Source of the DNA: a bacterium | GTDB taxonomy: Archaea; Nanobdellota; Nanobdellia; SCGC-AAA011-G17; GW2011-AR17 | DNA length: 38,526 bases | Assembly (NCBI GenBank): GCA_030697685.1 | Contig: JAUYPF010000059.1 | Location: forward strand, 1-38,526 | Reading direction: 5' to 3' | Part shown: positions 14,087 to 20,851 of the stretch, piece after piece | Layout: each line of letters begins with the position of its first letter | Position numbering within the stretch: position 1 is the first letter of the stretch | Translations under genes and position numbers: made by a program | Notes under the pieces: generated by a model | Seen by the model: only the letters and a program-made list of their open reading frames with translations | Told to the model about the DNA's origin: nothing | Databases searched by the model: none

Positions 14087-16104
14087 ATCTTTTGCAACCA
14101 ACCTTTCTTCGGCTCATAGAAATCACCAGCACGTTTGAGCATATCAATTGCTTCTTCTAATTTCTTCTCAGTAATACCTTTCGCAAACACCTTAGGCTTT
14201 AAATCATCTTCAACACTAATAGGCCCGCCTTGCTTTTCCTCAGAAAGTGCATACAATACTTCTTTCACATCAATAATTCTCCCACGTACAGAAGCACTAA
14301 TCCCAGTAGTCATGCGATCAATATCGATCTTTCCAGTCTCTGGATCCATTCCAACTTCTGTCATACACCATTTCATAAGAGCTATAGCTCGCAAAGCATC
14401 TTCTTCTTCGACTTCTTTTTTTAATTTAATTCGTGCAGAAGCCTCTGCTAATCGCACAATTGCTTCTAACTGCCGCGCAGAAATAGGAATAGGTTTGATT
14501 GCAGCATTACCCATAGATCCAGTCGAACGCAATTCAACGTAAAATTTCTTAATAGTCTCTACAGCTTGGTCAGTAAGCACAGGGAATATTTTTTGCTTCG
14601 CATAGGCAAGATATTTTCGCAAAAAAGGTCCATCAATTTCTGGAGCAACATCCTTATAAGAATGTGATTGAAGAACCCGTGTAGCAATATTCCCATCCAA
14701 TTCCTTATTTGGAATATCTCGAATAATAAAAATAAGATCAAATCGATTAATTAAAGCTGGAGGCATATCAATTTGTTGAGGTATAGGTGTAAATGGATCA
14801 AACCTTCCTAATTTAGGATTAGCTGCTGCAAGAATAGATGTTCTCGTGCGTAAAGTTGCTTGAATGTTCGCTTTTGCAATACTCACTTGCTGTTGCTCCA
14901 TCGCCTCGTGAAGCGCAGAAGTATCTTCATCAGAAATTTTATCCATTTCATCAAGTACAAGAATTCCTTTATCAGCAAGAACCATTGCTCCGGCTTCTAA
15001 AGCAAAGCCTCGCAAGAATTCATCCTTAACAATTGCAGCAGTTAAACCAACCCCGCTAGCAGATCGTCCTGCAACATATCGTGCTTTCGGTGCAGTTTTA
15101 TGAACAAAAGTAAGCAATTGGCTTTTTCCCGCACCTGGATCACCACATAAAAGTATATGAGAATCTCCCCTAACAATAGTTCCATCCTTCTTCACTTTTC
15201 GTATACCACCAAACATCTGCAAAATAATTGCCTCTTTAATTTTTTCATGTCCATAAATAGAAGGGGCAACACTTGCTATCAATCGCTGGTATACTTTTGG
15301 ATCTTTCGCTAATTTTTTAATTTCTTTCTCATCCTCTGGTGTAATATTAATCTCAGAATAATCTTCTTCCACAGGCTCAATATAATTTGCTTGCATCGCT
15401 AAATCAAACCGTGTCGATGTTGCACCAGTTTTTGTTTGTATAGGCACTTCATACAAAGACCCATTCACCACAATTCGTGTTCCTGGTGTTGTTCTTTTCT
15501 CCATTCGCGGCTCTACAAGATCTTCTCTCAAAAAAATCTGCATCCTCTTCGGTTGCGCACCACCTTCAAGATTTTCAGGAGACTCTTCAATAACCAGTCG
15601 TTGCACATCCACAAGATCTTTAGAGAGTAAGCGAAATTTTCCTTTCCTTCCACAACTGCATCTGCTTGGTTCTCGAAACTGCTGATCAACTTGAGGCATA
15701 GTAATCGTATTCCCACATGAAGGACACTCAAACTTTGCACTCACTGCTTGTGGCCGTACTTCAGAGCTTTGTCTGATTACGCCTTCCATCGCAATAAAAC
15801 GATTGAGATGCTTGCTTCGCAAATTACGAATATAAATTTCTTCAGATTTAGGTAAATTTCGAAATCGCACACGAAAACCTTTTTTTACTTCAAACTGCTC
15901 TAAAGCCATTTCTGCAGCTTTCACAGTTTCTTCTGGTTCCAAAAGCAACTGGTCTGCAAGTTTAGGATCATATTTTGTAAGATCAAAGAAATCAATGAGT
16001 ATAAATTGCAAACCTTTATTCATATGTTCATGCAATTGCTGTTGATAGCTCTGCTCAATAAACTCCTGAAATTTTTCTATTTGCTCTGCTGCATCTATAG
16101 CCAT
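14083..16104 (-). CDS. mcm: Replicative helicase MCM
   Basis: The 673-aa product has the full archaeal MCM order: N-terminal A domain, zinc site CPSC (127-130) paired with CSC (149-151, a CxC rather than CxxC), OB-fold beta hairpin region, AAA+ core with Walker A GDPGAGKS (321-328), Walker B VLDEMD (383-388), sensor 1 AAANP (426-430), INRFDLIF arginine-finger region (453-460), and a C-terminal winged helix ending FYEPKKGWLQKI. It unwinds DNA at the fork as a hexamer. No intein is present. A TATA box at 16127-16135 gives a leaderless mRNA; a repeat operator-like site lies between it and the PIN gene. Confidence 0.97.
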   Translation of the reverse strand: MAIDAAEQIEKFQEFIEQSYQQQLHEHMNKGLQFILIDFFDLTKYDPKLADQLLLEPEETVKAAEMALEQFEVKKGFRVRFRNLPKSEEIYIRNLRSKHLNRFIAMEGVIRQSSEVRPQAVSAKFECPSCGNTITMPQVDQQFREPSRCSCGRKGKFRLLSKDLVDVQRLVIEESPENLEGGAQPKRMQIFLREDLVEPRMEKRTTPGTRIVVNGSLYEVPIQTKTGATSTRFDLAMQANYIEPVEEDYSEINITPEDEKEIKKLAKDPKVYQRLIASVAPSIYGHEKIKEAIILQMFGGIRKVKKDGTIVRGDSHILLCGDPGAGKSQLLTFVHKTAPKARYVAGRSASGVGLTAAIVKDEFLRGFALEAGAMVLADKGILVLDEMDKISDEDTSALHEAMEQQQVSIAKANIQATLRTRTSILAAANPKLGRFDPFTPIPQQIDMPPALINRFDLIFIIRDIPNKELDGNIATRVLQSHSYKDVAPEIDGPFLRKYLAYAKQKIFPVLTDQAVETIKKFYVELRSTGSMGNAAIKPIPISARQLEAIVRLAEASARIKLKKEVEEEDALRAIALMKWCMTEVGMDPETGKIDIDRMTTGISASVRGRIIDVKEVLYALSEEKQGGPISVEDDLKPKVFAKGITEKKLEEAIDMLKRAGDFYEPKKGWLQKI

Positions 16105-16150
16105 ATCCCTAAAGGACTATTTTTCAAATATAAAGATTTAGGTGTTTTTT

Positions 16151-16165
16151 CCGGAAGATTTTCGG
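16151..16165. promoter_or_regulatory. Dyad operator-like element, site 1 (MCM / PIN1)
   Basis: CCGGAAGATTTTCGG, with CCG and CGG ends in dyad symmetry, lies between the MCM TATA box and the PIN1 TATA box (TCTTTTTAAG, 16181-16190). Together with the following GATTTTTCGT it matches the right half of the site at 36551. Confidence 0.55.
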
Positions 16166-16211
16166 ATTTTTCGTATAAGGTCTTTTTAAGCCGACAAGTC
16201 TACTAGCTAAA

Positions 16212-16619
16212 ATGACAAAATATTATATAGATTCTTGTATTTTGTTGAATCTTCTAAACAAAGAACAAAATAAAGTACAAGGAATACCTGTATGGAAGAT
16301 TGCTGAACTATTTTTAGAGCAGTATAAAAAGGATATCACCTTCTCAGATTTTGTAATAAATGAGCTCTATAATAAAATAAGTGAAGATCAGATAAAATAA
16401 TTAATTAAATATGGAGAAATGATCAATACAACAACAGAAGAATATGCTTTTGCAAAGGAAATAGAATCTTTAGAAAGATACACACTTTCTTTTTATGACT
16501 GCATCCATCTAGCTATTTGTATAAAACGAAATATAGTTCTTATAACAAGAGATAAAGAACTTCTTGAAAAAGGAAACAAATATATAACCACAATAAAACC
16601 AGAAATAATTATATACTAG
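16212..16619 (+). pseudogene. PIN-domain toxin gene interrupted by an in-frame TAA
   Basis: The frame starting at ATG 16212 hits TAA at 16398-16400 and then continues in the same frame to 16619. The two parts together align end to end with the intact 136-aa PIN protein at 16905-17315: same start (MTKYY.DSCI..LN), same NKEQNKVQG, same LSFYDCIHL and LITRD. The Asp residues of the PIN active site are kept, so the nonsense codon may be recent. TATA lies 26 bp upstream. Its 3' end overlaps the opposing small gene by 11 bp. Confidence 0.8.
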
Positions 16620-16797
16620 ATTTTTTAAATACAATACCTGCTTTTTTAAGTTTATCATCTACTTCTTTTTGCATTTTCTGAACATCTTCCCATGACTTAA
16701 TCTTCTTAGACTCTTCCCAACGAAACTTTCGAATATCTGCAATAGTCTGCTCACTCTCAGAAAGAGGCTTTTGTTTCATAACACTCACTGTTTTCAT
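16609..16797 (-). CDS. Putative antitoxin of the PIN pair, unit 1, 62 aa
   Basis: The product begins MKTVSVMKQKPLSESEQTIA and its first 34 residues are identical to the 61-aa protein at 17305-17490, after which the C termini diverge (SWEDVQKMQKEVDDKLKK). Small charged helical proteins with an IRKFRWEESK-like segment next to PIN genes are typical antitoxins. The gene runs towards the PIN gene and overlaps its tail by 11 bp. TATA at 16820-16828 is about 27 bp upstream. Antitoxin function is inferred from context. Confidence 0.7.
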   Translation of the reverse strand: MKTVSVMKQKPLSESEQTIADIRKFRWEESKKIKSWEDVQKMQKEVDDKLKKAGIVFKKSSI

Positions 16798-16843
16798 ACC
16801 CTAAGAAAGAAATCTAAAACTTATAAAAGTTTCTGTCCCTTTT

Positions 16844-16857
16844 CCGAAGGATTTCCG
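16844..16857. promoter_or_regulatory. Dyad operator-like element, site 2
   Basis: CCGAAGGATTTCCG lies between the minus-strand TATA of the unit 1 antitoxin (16820-16828) and the plus-strand TATA of PIN2 (CTTTTTAAGC, 16875-16884). Its position between two divergent core promoters suits an operator. Confidence 0.6.
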
Positions 16858-16904
16858 CTTTTTTCTCAGAAGAGCTTTTTAAGCAAATAAATCTTATAGG
16901 TTAA

Positions 16905-17315
16905 ATGACAAAATATTATGTAGATTCTTGTATTTGGTTGAATTTTCTAAACAAAGAACAAAATAAAGTACAAGGTTTGCCAGTATGGAAGCTTACAGAA
17001 GAATTTCTAAGGCAATGTGATGATAAGATAATTACTTCAAAATTTGTAGTGAAAGAAATTGCCGATAAAGTCAAAGATCAAAGAATGATGTTAAGACTAG
17101 AGAGATATATTTCAACAAAATGGACAAAAGAAGAGATTTTTCCATTAGCAAAAGAAATGGAATCAAAAGAAAAATATATGCTATCTTTTTATGATTGTAT
17201 ACACCTCTGCATTGCAATAAAAGAAAACTACGTACTAATAACCAGAGATGAAAGGCTTCTTACAATCGCAAAGAAATATATTGAAGCCATAAAACCTGAA
17301 GAAATTATTTATTAG
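16905..17315 (+). CDS. PIN-domain ribonuclease, VapC-like toxin
   Basis: The 136-aa product starts MTKYYVDSCIWLN with the first PIN Asp at residue 7 and has Glu in VVKEIADKV, then LSFYDCIHLCIA and LITRDERL with the later acidic residues, the normal PIN order. VapC-type toxins cleave tRNA or rRNA. TATA is 25 bp upstream, so leaderless. It is a tandem duplicate of the broken copy at 16212; similarity is very high at the 5' end and around the FYDCIH segment and lower between. It converges on an antitoxin-like gene with an 11-bp overlap. Confidence 0.88.
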   Translation: MTKYYVDSCIWLNFLNKEQNKVQGLPVWKLTEEFLRQCDDKIITSKFVVKEIADKVKDQRMMLRLERYISTKWTKEEIFPLAKEMESKEKYMLSFYDCIHLCIAIKENYVLITRDERLLTIAKKYIEAIKPEEIIY

Positions 17316-17490
17316 CTTTAATTTTCTTATAAAGAGTATCTATTTCTTCATCTAAATCTTTACAATACTTCTCAAAATCTTCATAAGTCTTAATCTTCTT
17401 AGACTCTTCCCAACGAAACTTTCGAATATCTGCAATAGTTTGCTCACTCTCAGAAAGAGGCTTTTGTTTCATAACACTCACTGTTTTCAT
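17305..17490 (-). CDS. Putative antitoxin of the PIN pair, unit 2, 61 aa
   Basis: The N-terminal 34 residues equal those of the unit 1 protein (start MKTVSVMKQKPLSESE), but the C-terminal half differs (TYEDFEKYCKDLDEEIDTLY). This is what is expected if the C terminus recognises the cognate toxin and the N terminus shares another role such as DNA binding or folding. The TATA box at 17512-17520 is about 26 bp upstream. It overlaps the 3' end of the PIN gene by 11 bp. Function is inferred from context. Confidence 0.7.
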   Translation of the reverse strand: MKTVSVMKQKPLSESEQTIADIRKFRWEESKKIKTYEDFEKYCKDLDEEIDTLYKKIKANK

Positions 17491-17536
17491 ACCCTAAGAA
17501 AAAGATCTAAAACTTATAAAAGTTTCTCTCACCTTT

Positions 17537-17551
17537 CCGAAGGATTTCCGG
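17537..17551. promoter_or_regulatory. Dyad operator-like element, site 3
   Basis: CCGAAGGATTTCCGG lies between the minus-strand TATA of the unit 2 antitoxin (17512-17520) and the plus-strand TATA of vapB (GATTTATTAAG, 17567-17577). The 14 bases shared with site 2 are identical. Confidence 0.6.
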
Positions 17552-17598
17552 ATTTTAGAACAAAAGATTTATTAAGAAGTAATACTAGTAATACAAGT

Positions 17599-17844
17599 AT
17601 GAAAACTATACAACTGAGTGTAAAAGAAGTGAATGAAGAAATATTTAGAGAATTTAAAGCAGAATCAACAAGAGAGGGTCTAAAGGTAGGGCAAGCCTTA
17701 ACCTTAGCAATGGAACAATGGCTGAGTCACGAAAAAAGAAGACCAAAACTAAGCCTTCTAAACCTAAAGCCTATAAAGGGAGGAAAGGGAACAGAAAGAT
17801 TAAGTGAAAATATAGACAAAGTTCTGTATGAAGAAGAATGGTAA
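17599..17844 (+). CDS. vapB: VapB-like antitoxin, ribbon-helix-helix type
   Basis: From ATG 17599 the product is 81 aa; a longer frame upstream covers the promoter and is not used. Residues 1-45 (KTIQLSVKEVNEEIFREFKA, then VGQALTLAMEQWL) fit a ribbon-helix-helix DNA-binding domain: one strand and two helices. The C-terminal part (KPIKGGKGTERLSENIDKVL) would wrap the toxin. The gene overlaps the PIN gene by 7 bp, the standard VapBC layout. Autoregulation through site 3 is plausible. Confidence 0.8.
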   Translation: MKTIQLSVKEVNEEIFREFKAESTREGLKVGQALTLAMEQWLSHEKRRPKLSLLNLKPIKGGKGTERLSENIDKVLYEEEW

Positions 17845-18239
17845 TTTTTATTGATGCGAATATTTTCTGTGCAATCATAAATGAAAATGATGTCCACCAC
17901 AAAAAAGCAAAAGAGATTATAGAAAAATACACAAAAGAGAAACAACACTTCATAACAACAGACTATATTTTTGACGAAGCAGTAAGCGTAACACAACGAA
18001 AACTAGGAAAACAAGCAGCAATTCTATTAGGGAGACACATCCTTCATGGAGAAGTATATTTTATTCAAATAGACAAAAAAAAATGCAATAAAGCATGGAA
18101 AATCTTTCAAGAAGAGAATAATTTTAGCTTTACAGATTGTACAAATATAGCATGCATGCAAGAGCTAAACATAAAACAAATAGCAACATTTGATAAAGAA
18201 TTTAAGAAAGAAAAAGGAATTGAAGTTATTGATAACTAA
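17838..18239 (+). CDS. vapC: VapC-like PIN-domain toxin
   Basis: The 133-aa product has the PIN residues in order: MVIFIDANIF (Asp6), YIFDEAVS (Glu), FSFTDCTNIACM (Asp) and IATFDKEF (Asp). It is a different PIN branch from the two upstream copies. It starts inside the vapB 3' end (7-bp overlap) and is translationally coupled. Its stop codon overlaps by a few bases the end of a small-gene remnant on the minus strand. Confidence 0.9.
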   Translation: MVIFIDANIFCAIINENDVHHKKAKEIIEKYTKEKQHFITTDYIFDEAVSVTQRKLGKQAAILLGRHILHGEVYFIQIDKKKCNKAWKIFQEENNFSFTDCTNIACMQELNIKQIATFDKEFKKEKGIEVIDN

Positions 18240-18335
18240 TAAACATAAATTTTTTTCCCAATGATACGTTCAAATTCATCATGAGCTTCTTTTTCATACT
18301 TTTGAAGATCTTCCAAAGTTTTTTTGAAATATTTC
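18236..18335 (-). pseudogene. Remnant of an antitoxin-like gene converging on vapC
   Basis: A minus-strand frame ending in TAG at 18236-18238 encodes KTLEDLQKYEKEAHDEFERI and a short tail, resembling the C-terminal half of the 61-aa protein at 17305 (TYEDFEKYCKDLDEEIDTLY). The N-terminal half and the promoter are missing; the neighbouring gene cluster begins instead. It repeats the tail-to-tail geometry of the two preceding units. Confidence 0.5.
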
Positions 18336-18339
18336 TACT

Positions 18340-18690
18340 CTAAGAAGCCATAAATTCCAAAAGAGACGCAGGAATGCCAGAACAAATACCTACACAGAGG
18401 GCCATGCTAGAACCAATAAAACCTAAATAACTTATAAGTACAGGTTTTGTGTAATTCCATCGTTTTGCACGAAGTTCAGGTGTCTCAAAAACACGAGGAT
18501 CAAGATCTTCTCCTGTAAAAGCTTTGTGAACACCAAGAGTAACACCCTGACCAATACCTTCACCAACAGCATAACCTAAAGATGTTGCATAAGCAGAACC
18601 TAATTTTGGTAAAAAGCTTCGAACACCATACGCACCACCAGCGATAAGTCCAGCTGTACCAGTAACAATAGTTATAGTTTCAAGATCCAT
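18340..18690 (-). CDS. Hypothetical membrane protein, 116 aa
   Basis: Glycine/alanine-rich N-terminal hydrophobic stretch (TIVTGTAGLIAGGAYGV) and a second one near the C terminus (ISYLGFIGSSMALCVGICSG) suggest two membrane segments around a polar loop with PRVFETPELRAKRW. It is the last gene of the cluster downstream of TBP and starts 2 bp after the previous stop with GGAGAGGG as ribosome binding site. No family is recognised. Confidence 0.75.
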   Translation of the reverse strand: MDLETITIVTGTAGLIAGGAYGVRSFLPKLGSAYATSLGYAVGEGIGQGVTLGVHKAFTGEDLDPRVFETPELRAKRWNYTKPVLISYLGFIGSSMALCVGICSGIPASLLEFMAS

Positions 18691-18692
18691 TT

Positions 18693-19025
18693 TTATTCCC
18701 TCTCCAAAGCAGATCTATATAAGTTTCGCAAAGTCACACCAGTACCATCATCAAAATAAACACCATGACTCACCCTTCTATCCAAAGGAATGATAAGAGA
18801 AACAGCAGCTCGATAAATAACACTTCCTTTTCCAAAACTCCAACAAGAAAGACTATACTGAAGAGCTTCATCAGAAAGAACACGAAAGAAAACACCTTCA
18901 CCAACAAGATCTTTTCGCGTGAAAGAAAGGCTCTCTACTTTTGCAAACAAATCTTCCTTTGTGAGAAGTCTATTCTTAGTCAAATTCTTCAAACTAGTAC
19001 TTTCAAAAGCCTGAACAGAATTCAT
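18693..19025 (-). CDS. Hypothetical soluble protein, 110 aa
   Basis: The product lacks membrane segments and has a mixed alpha/beta look (FGKGSVIYRAAVSLIIPLDR, then GVYFDDGTGVTLRNLYRSAL). It is the only clearly soluble member of the small-gene cluster behind TBP. Its ATG overlaps the upstream stop as ATGA with AGGAG before it, so translation is coupled. Family and role are not recognised. Confidence 0.75.
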   Translation of the reverse strand: MNSVQAFESTSLKNLTKNRLLTKEDLFAKVESLSFTRKDLVGEGVFFRVLSDEALQYSLSCWSFGKGSVIYRAAVSLIIPLDRRVSHGVYFDDGTGVTLRNLYRSALERE

Positions 19026-19222
19026 GATATTCTCCTCTCTTCTTTTTCTTTAAATATTTCAGAAATATCTCCACCATCTCTTTCACTTGAAAGACCAAGT
19101 CTATCTGCACAACAAAAATAACTCAAAGTACCTATTCCAACAACAAGAACAGCTAATCTATAAGGGAGAGGAATACTCAAAATTTCTCGATCTAATTCTC
19201 GTAATTCATATTCTAATCCCAT
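19022..19222 (-). CDS. Hypothetical single-span membrane protein, 66 aa
   Basis: One hydrophobic helix at about residues 20-40 (YRLAVLVVGIGTLSYFCC) is preceded by an acidic N terminus and followed by a charged tail. TAGGAGAATACAATG gives a clear ribosome binding site overlapping the previous gene's stop. It is part of the tightly packed TBP-linked cluster. No family is recognised. Confidence 0.72.
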   Translation of the reverse strand: MGLEYELRELDREILSIPLPYRLAVLVVGIGTLSYFCCADRLGLSSERDGGDISEIFKEKEERRIS

Positions 19223-19231
19223 TGTATTCTC

Positions 19232-19426
19232 CTACCATCCATTCCGTGCAAGAACACCAACAACTAAAACAACACTAAGTCCAAAAAACATTATAGCAAA
19301 GTTTGAAGAACTAACTGTTCCATTCAGAAAATAAGTCATCAACAGATAAACTACTGACCAGATAAGAGAAATAAGAACAGCATCCTTTCCTTTGAATAAT
19401 ATCTTAGGTATAGCTTTTTTTATCAT
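19232..19426 (-). CDS. Hypothetical two-span membrane protein, 64 aa
   Basis: Two hydrophobic helices (LISLIWSVVYLLMTYFL at 18-34 and FAIMFFGLSVVLVVGVLA at 43-60) are joined by a short polar turn and preceded by a basic N terminus, giving a hairpin with both ends inside. The ATG directly follows the preceding TAA. No family is recognised. Confidence 0.75.
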   Translation of the reverse strand: MIKKAIPKILFKGKDAVLISLIWSVVYLLMTYFLNGTVSSSNFAIMFFGLSVVLVVGVLARNGW

Positions 19427-19729
19427 TTAATTCACCTTCCCTTCTATAGTTTTTCTATTTCTATAAAGACTAATTATACCTACAGCCCCAAAAAGCATTG
19501 CACCTGCACCAGCATAAGGAAAAGACTTTTCTTCAACTAAATCATGTACTTCAGAAGGAGATTCTCCGGTGATCAGATTTTTTTGGGTATCATATCCAAA
19601 ATAGTTTAAAACAGGAATGCTACCTAAAAGTATAGCACCAAGAGCAGCAGAATAAAAAAGACCTTGTGAAAGAAATCTTATCCTCTCAAAACTTATTTCT
19701 GGTTCAAAATCATAAGGGTTATCTTTCAT
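19427..19729 (-). CDS. Hypothetical two-span membrane protein, 100 aa
   Basis: Hydrophobic segments at about 30-50 (FYSAALGAILLGSIPVLNYF) and 73-90 (YAGAGAMLFGAVGIISLY) flank a polar loop of about 22 residues. AGGAGAAAATA precedes the ATG. It follows the upstream gene after 12 bp. No family is recognised. Confidence 0.75.
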   Translation of the reverse strand: MKDNPYDFEPEISFERIRFLSQGLFYSAALGAILLGSIPVLNYFGYDTQKNLITGESPSEVHDLVEEKSFPYAGAGAMLFGAVGIISLYRNRKTIEGKVN

Positions 19730-19741
19730 TATTTTCTCCTA

Positions 19742-20032
19742 TCACCGTAAATAAGCATTGCCTTTCTCATCAAAAGATAAAGTATATCTTTTACTCATAT
19801 CTAAAGTACTAGGTAACTCAATCTTTCCATCCTTGTCTTCATCTTGAAGTTCTATTTCTAATGGATTTAAAACACCTTGTTTCATATCATCAATTTTTGA
19901 GATAGAAAATACTGCCACACCCACAATAAAAGTTATTCCTACCCCTAAAAGAGTTAAAGGATGATAAATAACTGCCTTAAAATCCTCTAGACTTATTGAT
20001 TCTGGCGATCTCTCAGGAAAAAGTTCTCCCAT
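19742..20032 (-). CDS. Hypothetical single-span protein with an EF-hand-like loop, 96 aa
   Basis: One membrane helix at about 29-48 (LTLLGVGITFIVGVAVFSI) separates an N-terminal arm from a C-terminal domain of about 45 residues. That domain has DEDKDGKIELPS, which fits the spacing of an EF-hand or dockerin-type calcium loop (D-x-D-x-D-G-x-I). The ATG comes 2 bp after the TBP stop codon, so it is co-transcribed with tbp. Calcium binding is only a suggestion. Confidence 0.75.
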   Translation of the reverse strand: MGELFPERSPESISLEDFKAVIYHPLTLLGVGITFIVGVAVFSISKIDDMKQGVLNPLEIELQDEDKDGKIELPSTLDMSKRYTLSFDEKGNAYLR

Positions 20033-20034
20033 TT

Positions 20035-20583
20035 CTACTTATAACCCACCTTAGCCAATTCTTTAATCAAAAGGTCAACAGCTTCATGCAATTTTGCTTC
20101 TGATCGTGTACCAGTACAAACAATCTTTCCATTACTGAAAAGCAAGAACGTCGCTCGAGTATTAGGTAATTTATACACCAATCCTGGAAATTGTTCAGGT
20201 TCATATTCAGTATTACTTAATTGAATAGCCAATGCATTCAGGTTCAAATCTATCCCAATAGAACCAGCTGCAACAAGGTTTTGTACAGTAAATTTAGGCT
20301 GTACAGTAATTTTCACTTTGATCTTTTCTACATTCTTAATAATCATATCAATAGAATCTTTCACAATTTGCATGCTTTTCGCACCAGTACAAACAATTTT
20401 ACCAGAACTAAAAATTAATGCAGAAGTTTTAGGGTCTTTAATTCTCATAACCAAACCCGGAAACTGCTCAGGATTATACTCTGTATTAGGAAGTGCCTCA
20501 GCCAACTTCACTAAAGGAATTGCTCGCTCAAGAGAAGCAGTAGCAACAATATTTACTATTTTAATTTCTTTTTTTACTGCCAT
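20035..20583 (-). CDS. tbp: TATA-binding protein
   Basis: The 182-aa product shows the two direct repeats of about 90 aa that form the TBP saddle: repeat 1 with NTEYNPEQFPGLVMRIKDPK and FSSGKIVCTGAKS, repeat 2 with NTEYEPEQFPGLVYKLPNTR and FSNGKIVCTGTRS. It recognises TATA boxes for all promoters. Unlike most leading genes here it has a leader, with GGAGG 9 nt before the ATG and TATA boxes at 20633-20650. It heads a run of seven genes. Confidence 0.98.
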   Translation of the reverse strand: MAVKKEIKIVNIVATASLERAIPLVKLAEALPNTEYNPEQFPGLVMRIKDPKTSALIFSSGKIVCTGAKSMQIVKDSIDMIIKNVEKIKVKITVQPKFTVQNLVAAGSIGIDLNLNALAIQLSNTEYEPEQFPGLVYKLPNTRATFLLFSNGKIVCTGTRSEAKLHEAVDLLIKELAKVGYK

Positions 20584-20632
20584 TGTATAGCCTCCAAGAT
20601 ATATTTTAACTGTTTAAGTGAGTCAAAACCTC

Positions 20633-20650
20633 TTTATAAAGGTATTTAAA
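20633..20650 (-). promoter_or_regulatory. TATA region of the tbp cluster
   Basis: Two adjoining AT-boxes on the minus strand, TTTAAATA and TTTATAAA, lie 50-67 bp before the tbp ATG. Two alternative starts or autoregulation by TBP occupancy are possible. Confidence 0.5.
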
Positions 20651-20746
20651 GCTATGCTATCCCCTAGAAGAGACTATTTAAGAAGAATTCTTGTAATTTA
20701 AGTAAAAGCAAAACTTCTTTAAAAGTGTATGCTTTAGGAAAAGAAG

Positions 20747-20851
20747 ATGAAGAAACTAAAAACGAAAGAATATTCAGAATCTGAAATTCAAGAATTTGAA
20801 AAACTCATCAAAGGGCATAAAAAACTCTTAGAAGCAATTGGAAGACTTTAA
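20747..20851 (+). CDS. Hypothetical 34-aa charged protein
   Basis: The ORF runs from ATG 20747 to TAA 20849-20851 (MKKLKTKEYSESEIQEFEKL at the start) and is highly charged and helical. A TATA-like TCTTTAAAAG at 20716-20725 lies 27 bp upstream, the leaderless spacing used by neighbours. It overlaps the 3' end of the SDR gene by 4 bp. Short length makes this tentative. Confidence 0.4.
   Translation: MKKLKTKEYSESEIQEFEKLIKGHKKLLEAIGRL

Noticed and set aside
16006-16206. Plus-strand ORF over the start of the MCM gene
   Set aside because: It lies antisense to the MCM N terminus, which has clear family matches, and has no ribosome binding site.
17440-17598. N-terminal extension of the VapB-like protein
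   Set aside because: The extension covers the antisense antitoxin start, the dyad element and the TATA box; the ATG at 17599 is 27 bp from the TATA box and begins the ribbon-helix-helix domain.
18765-19121. 118-aa plus-strand ORF in the TBP-linked cluster
   Set aside because: The minus-strand genes there have ribosome binding sites, coupled starts and operon continuity; the plus frame has none of these.
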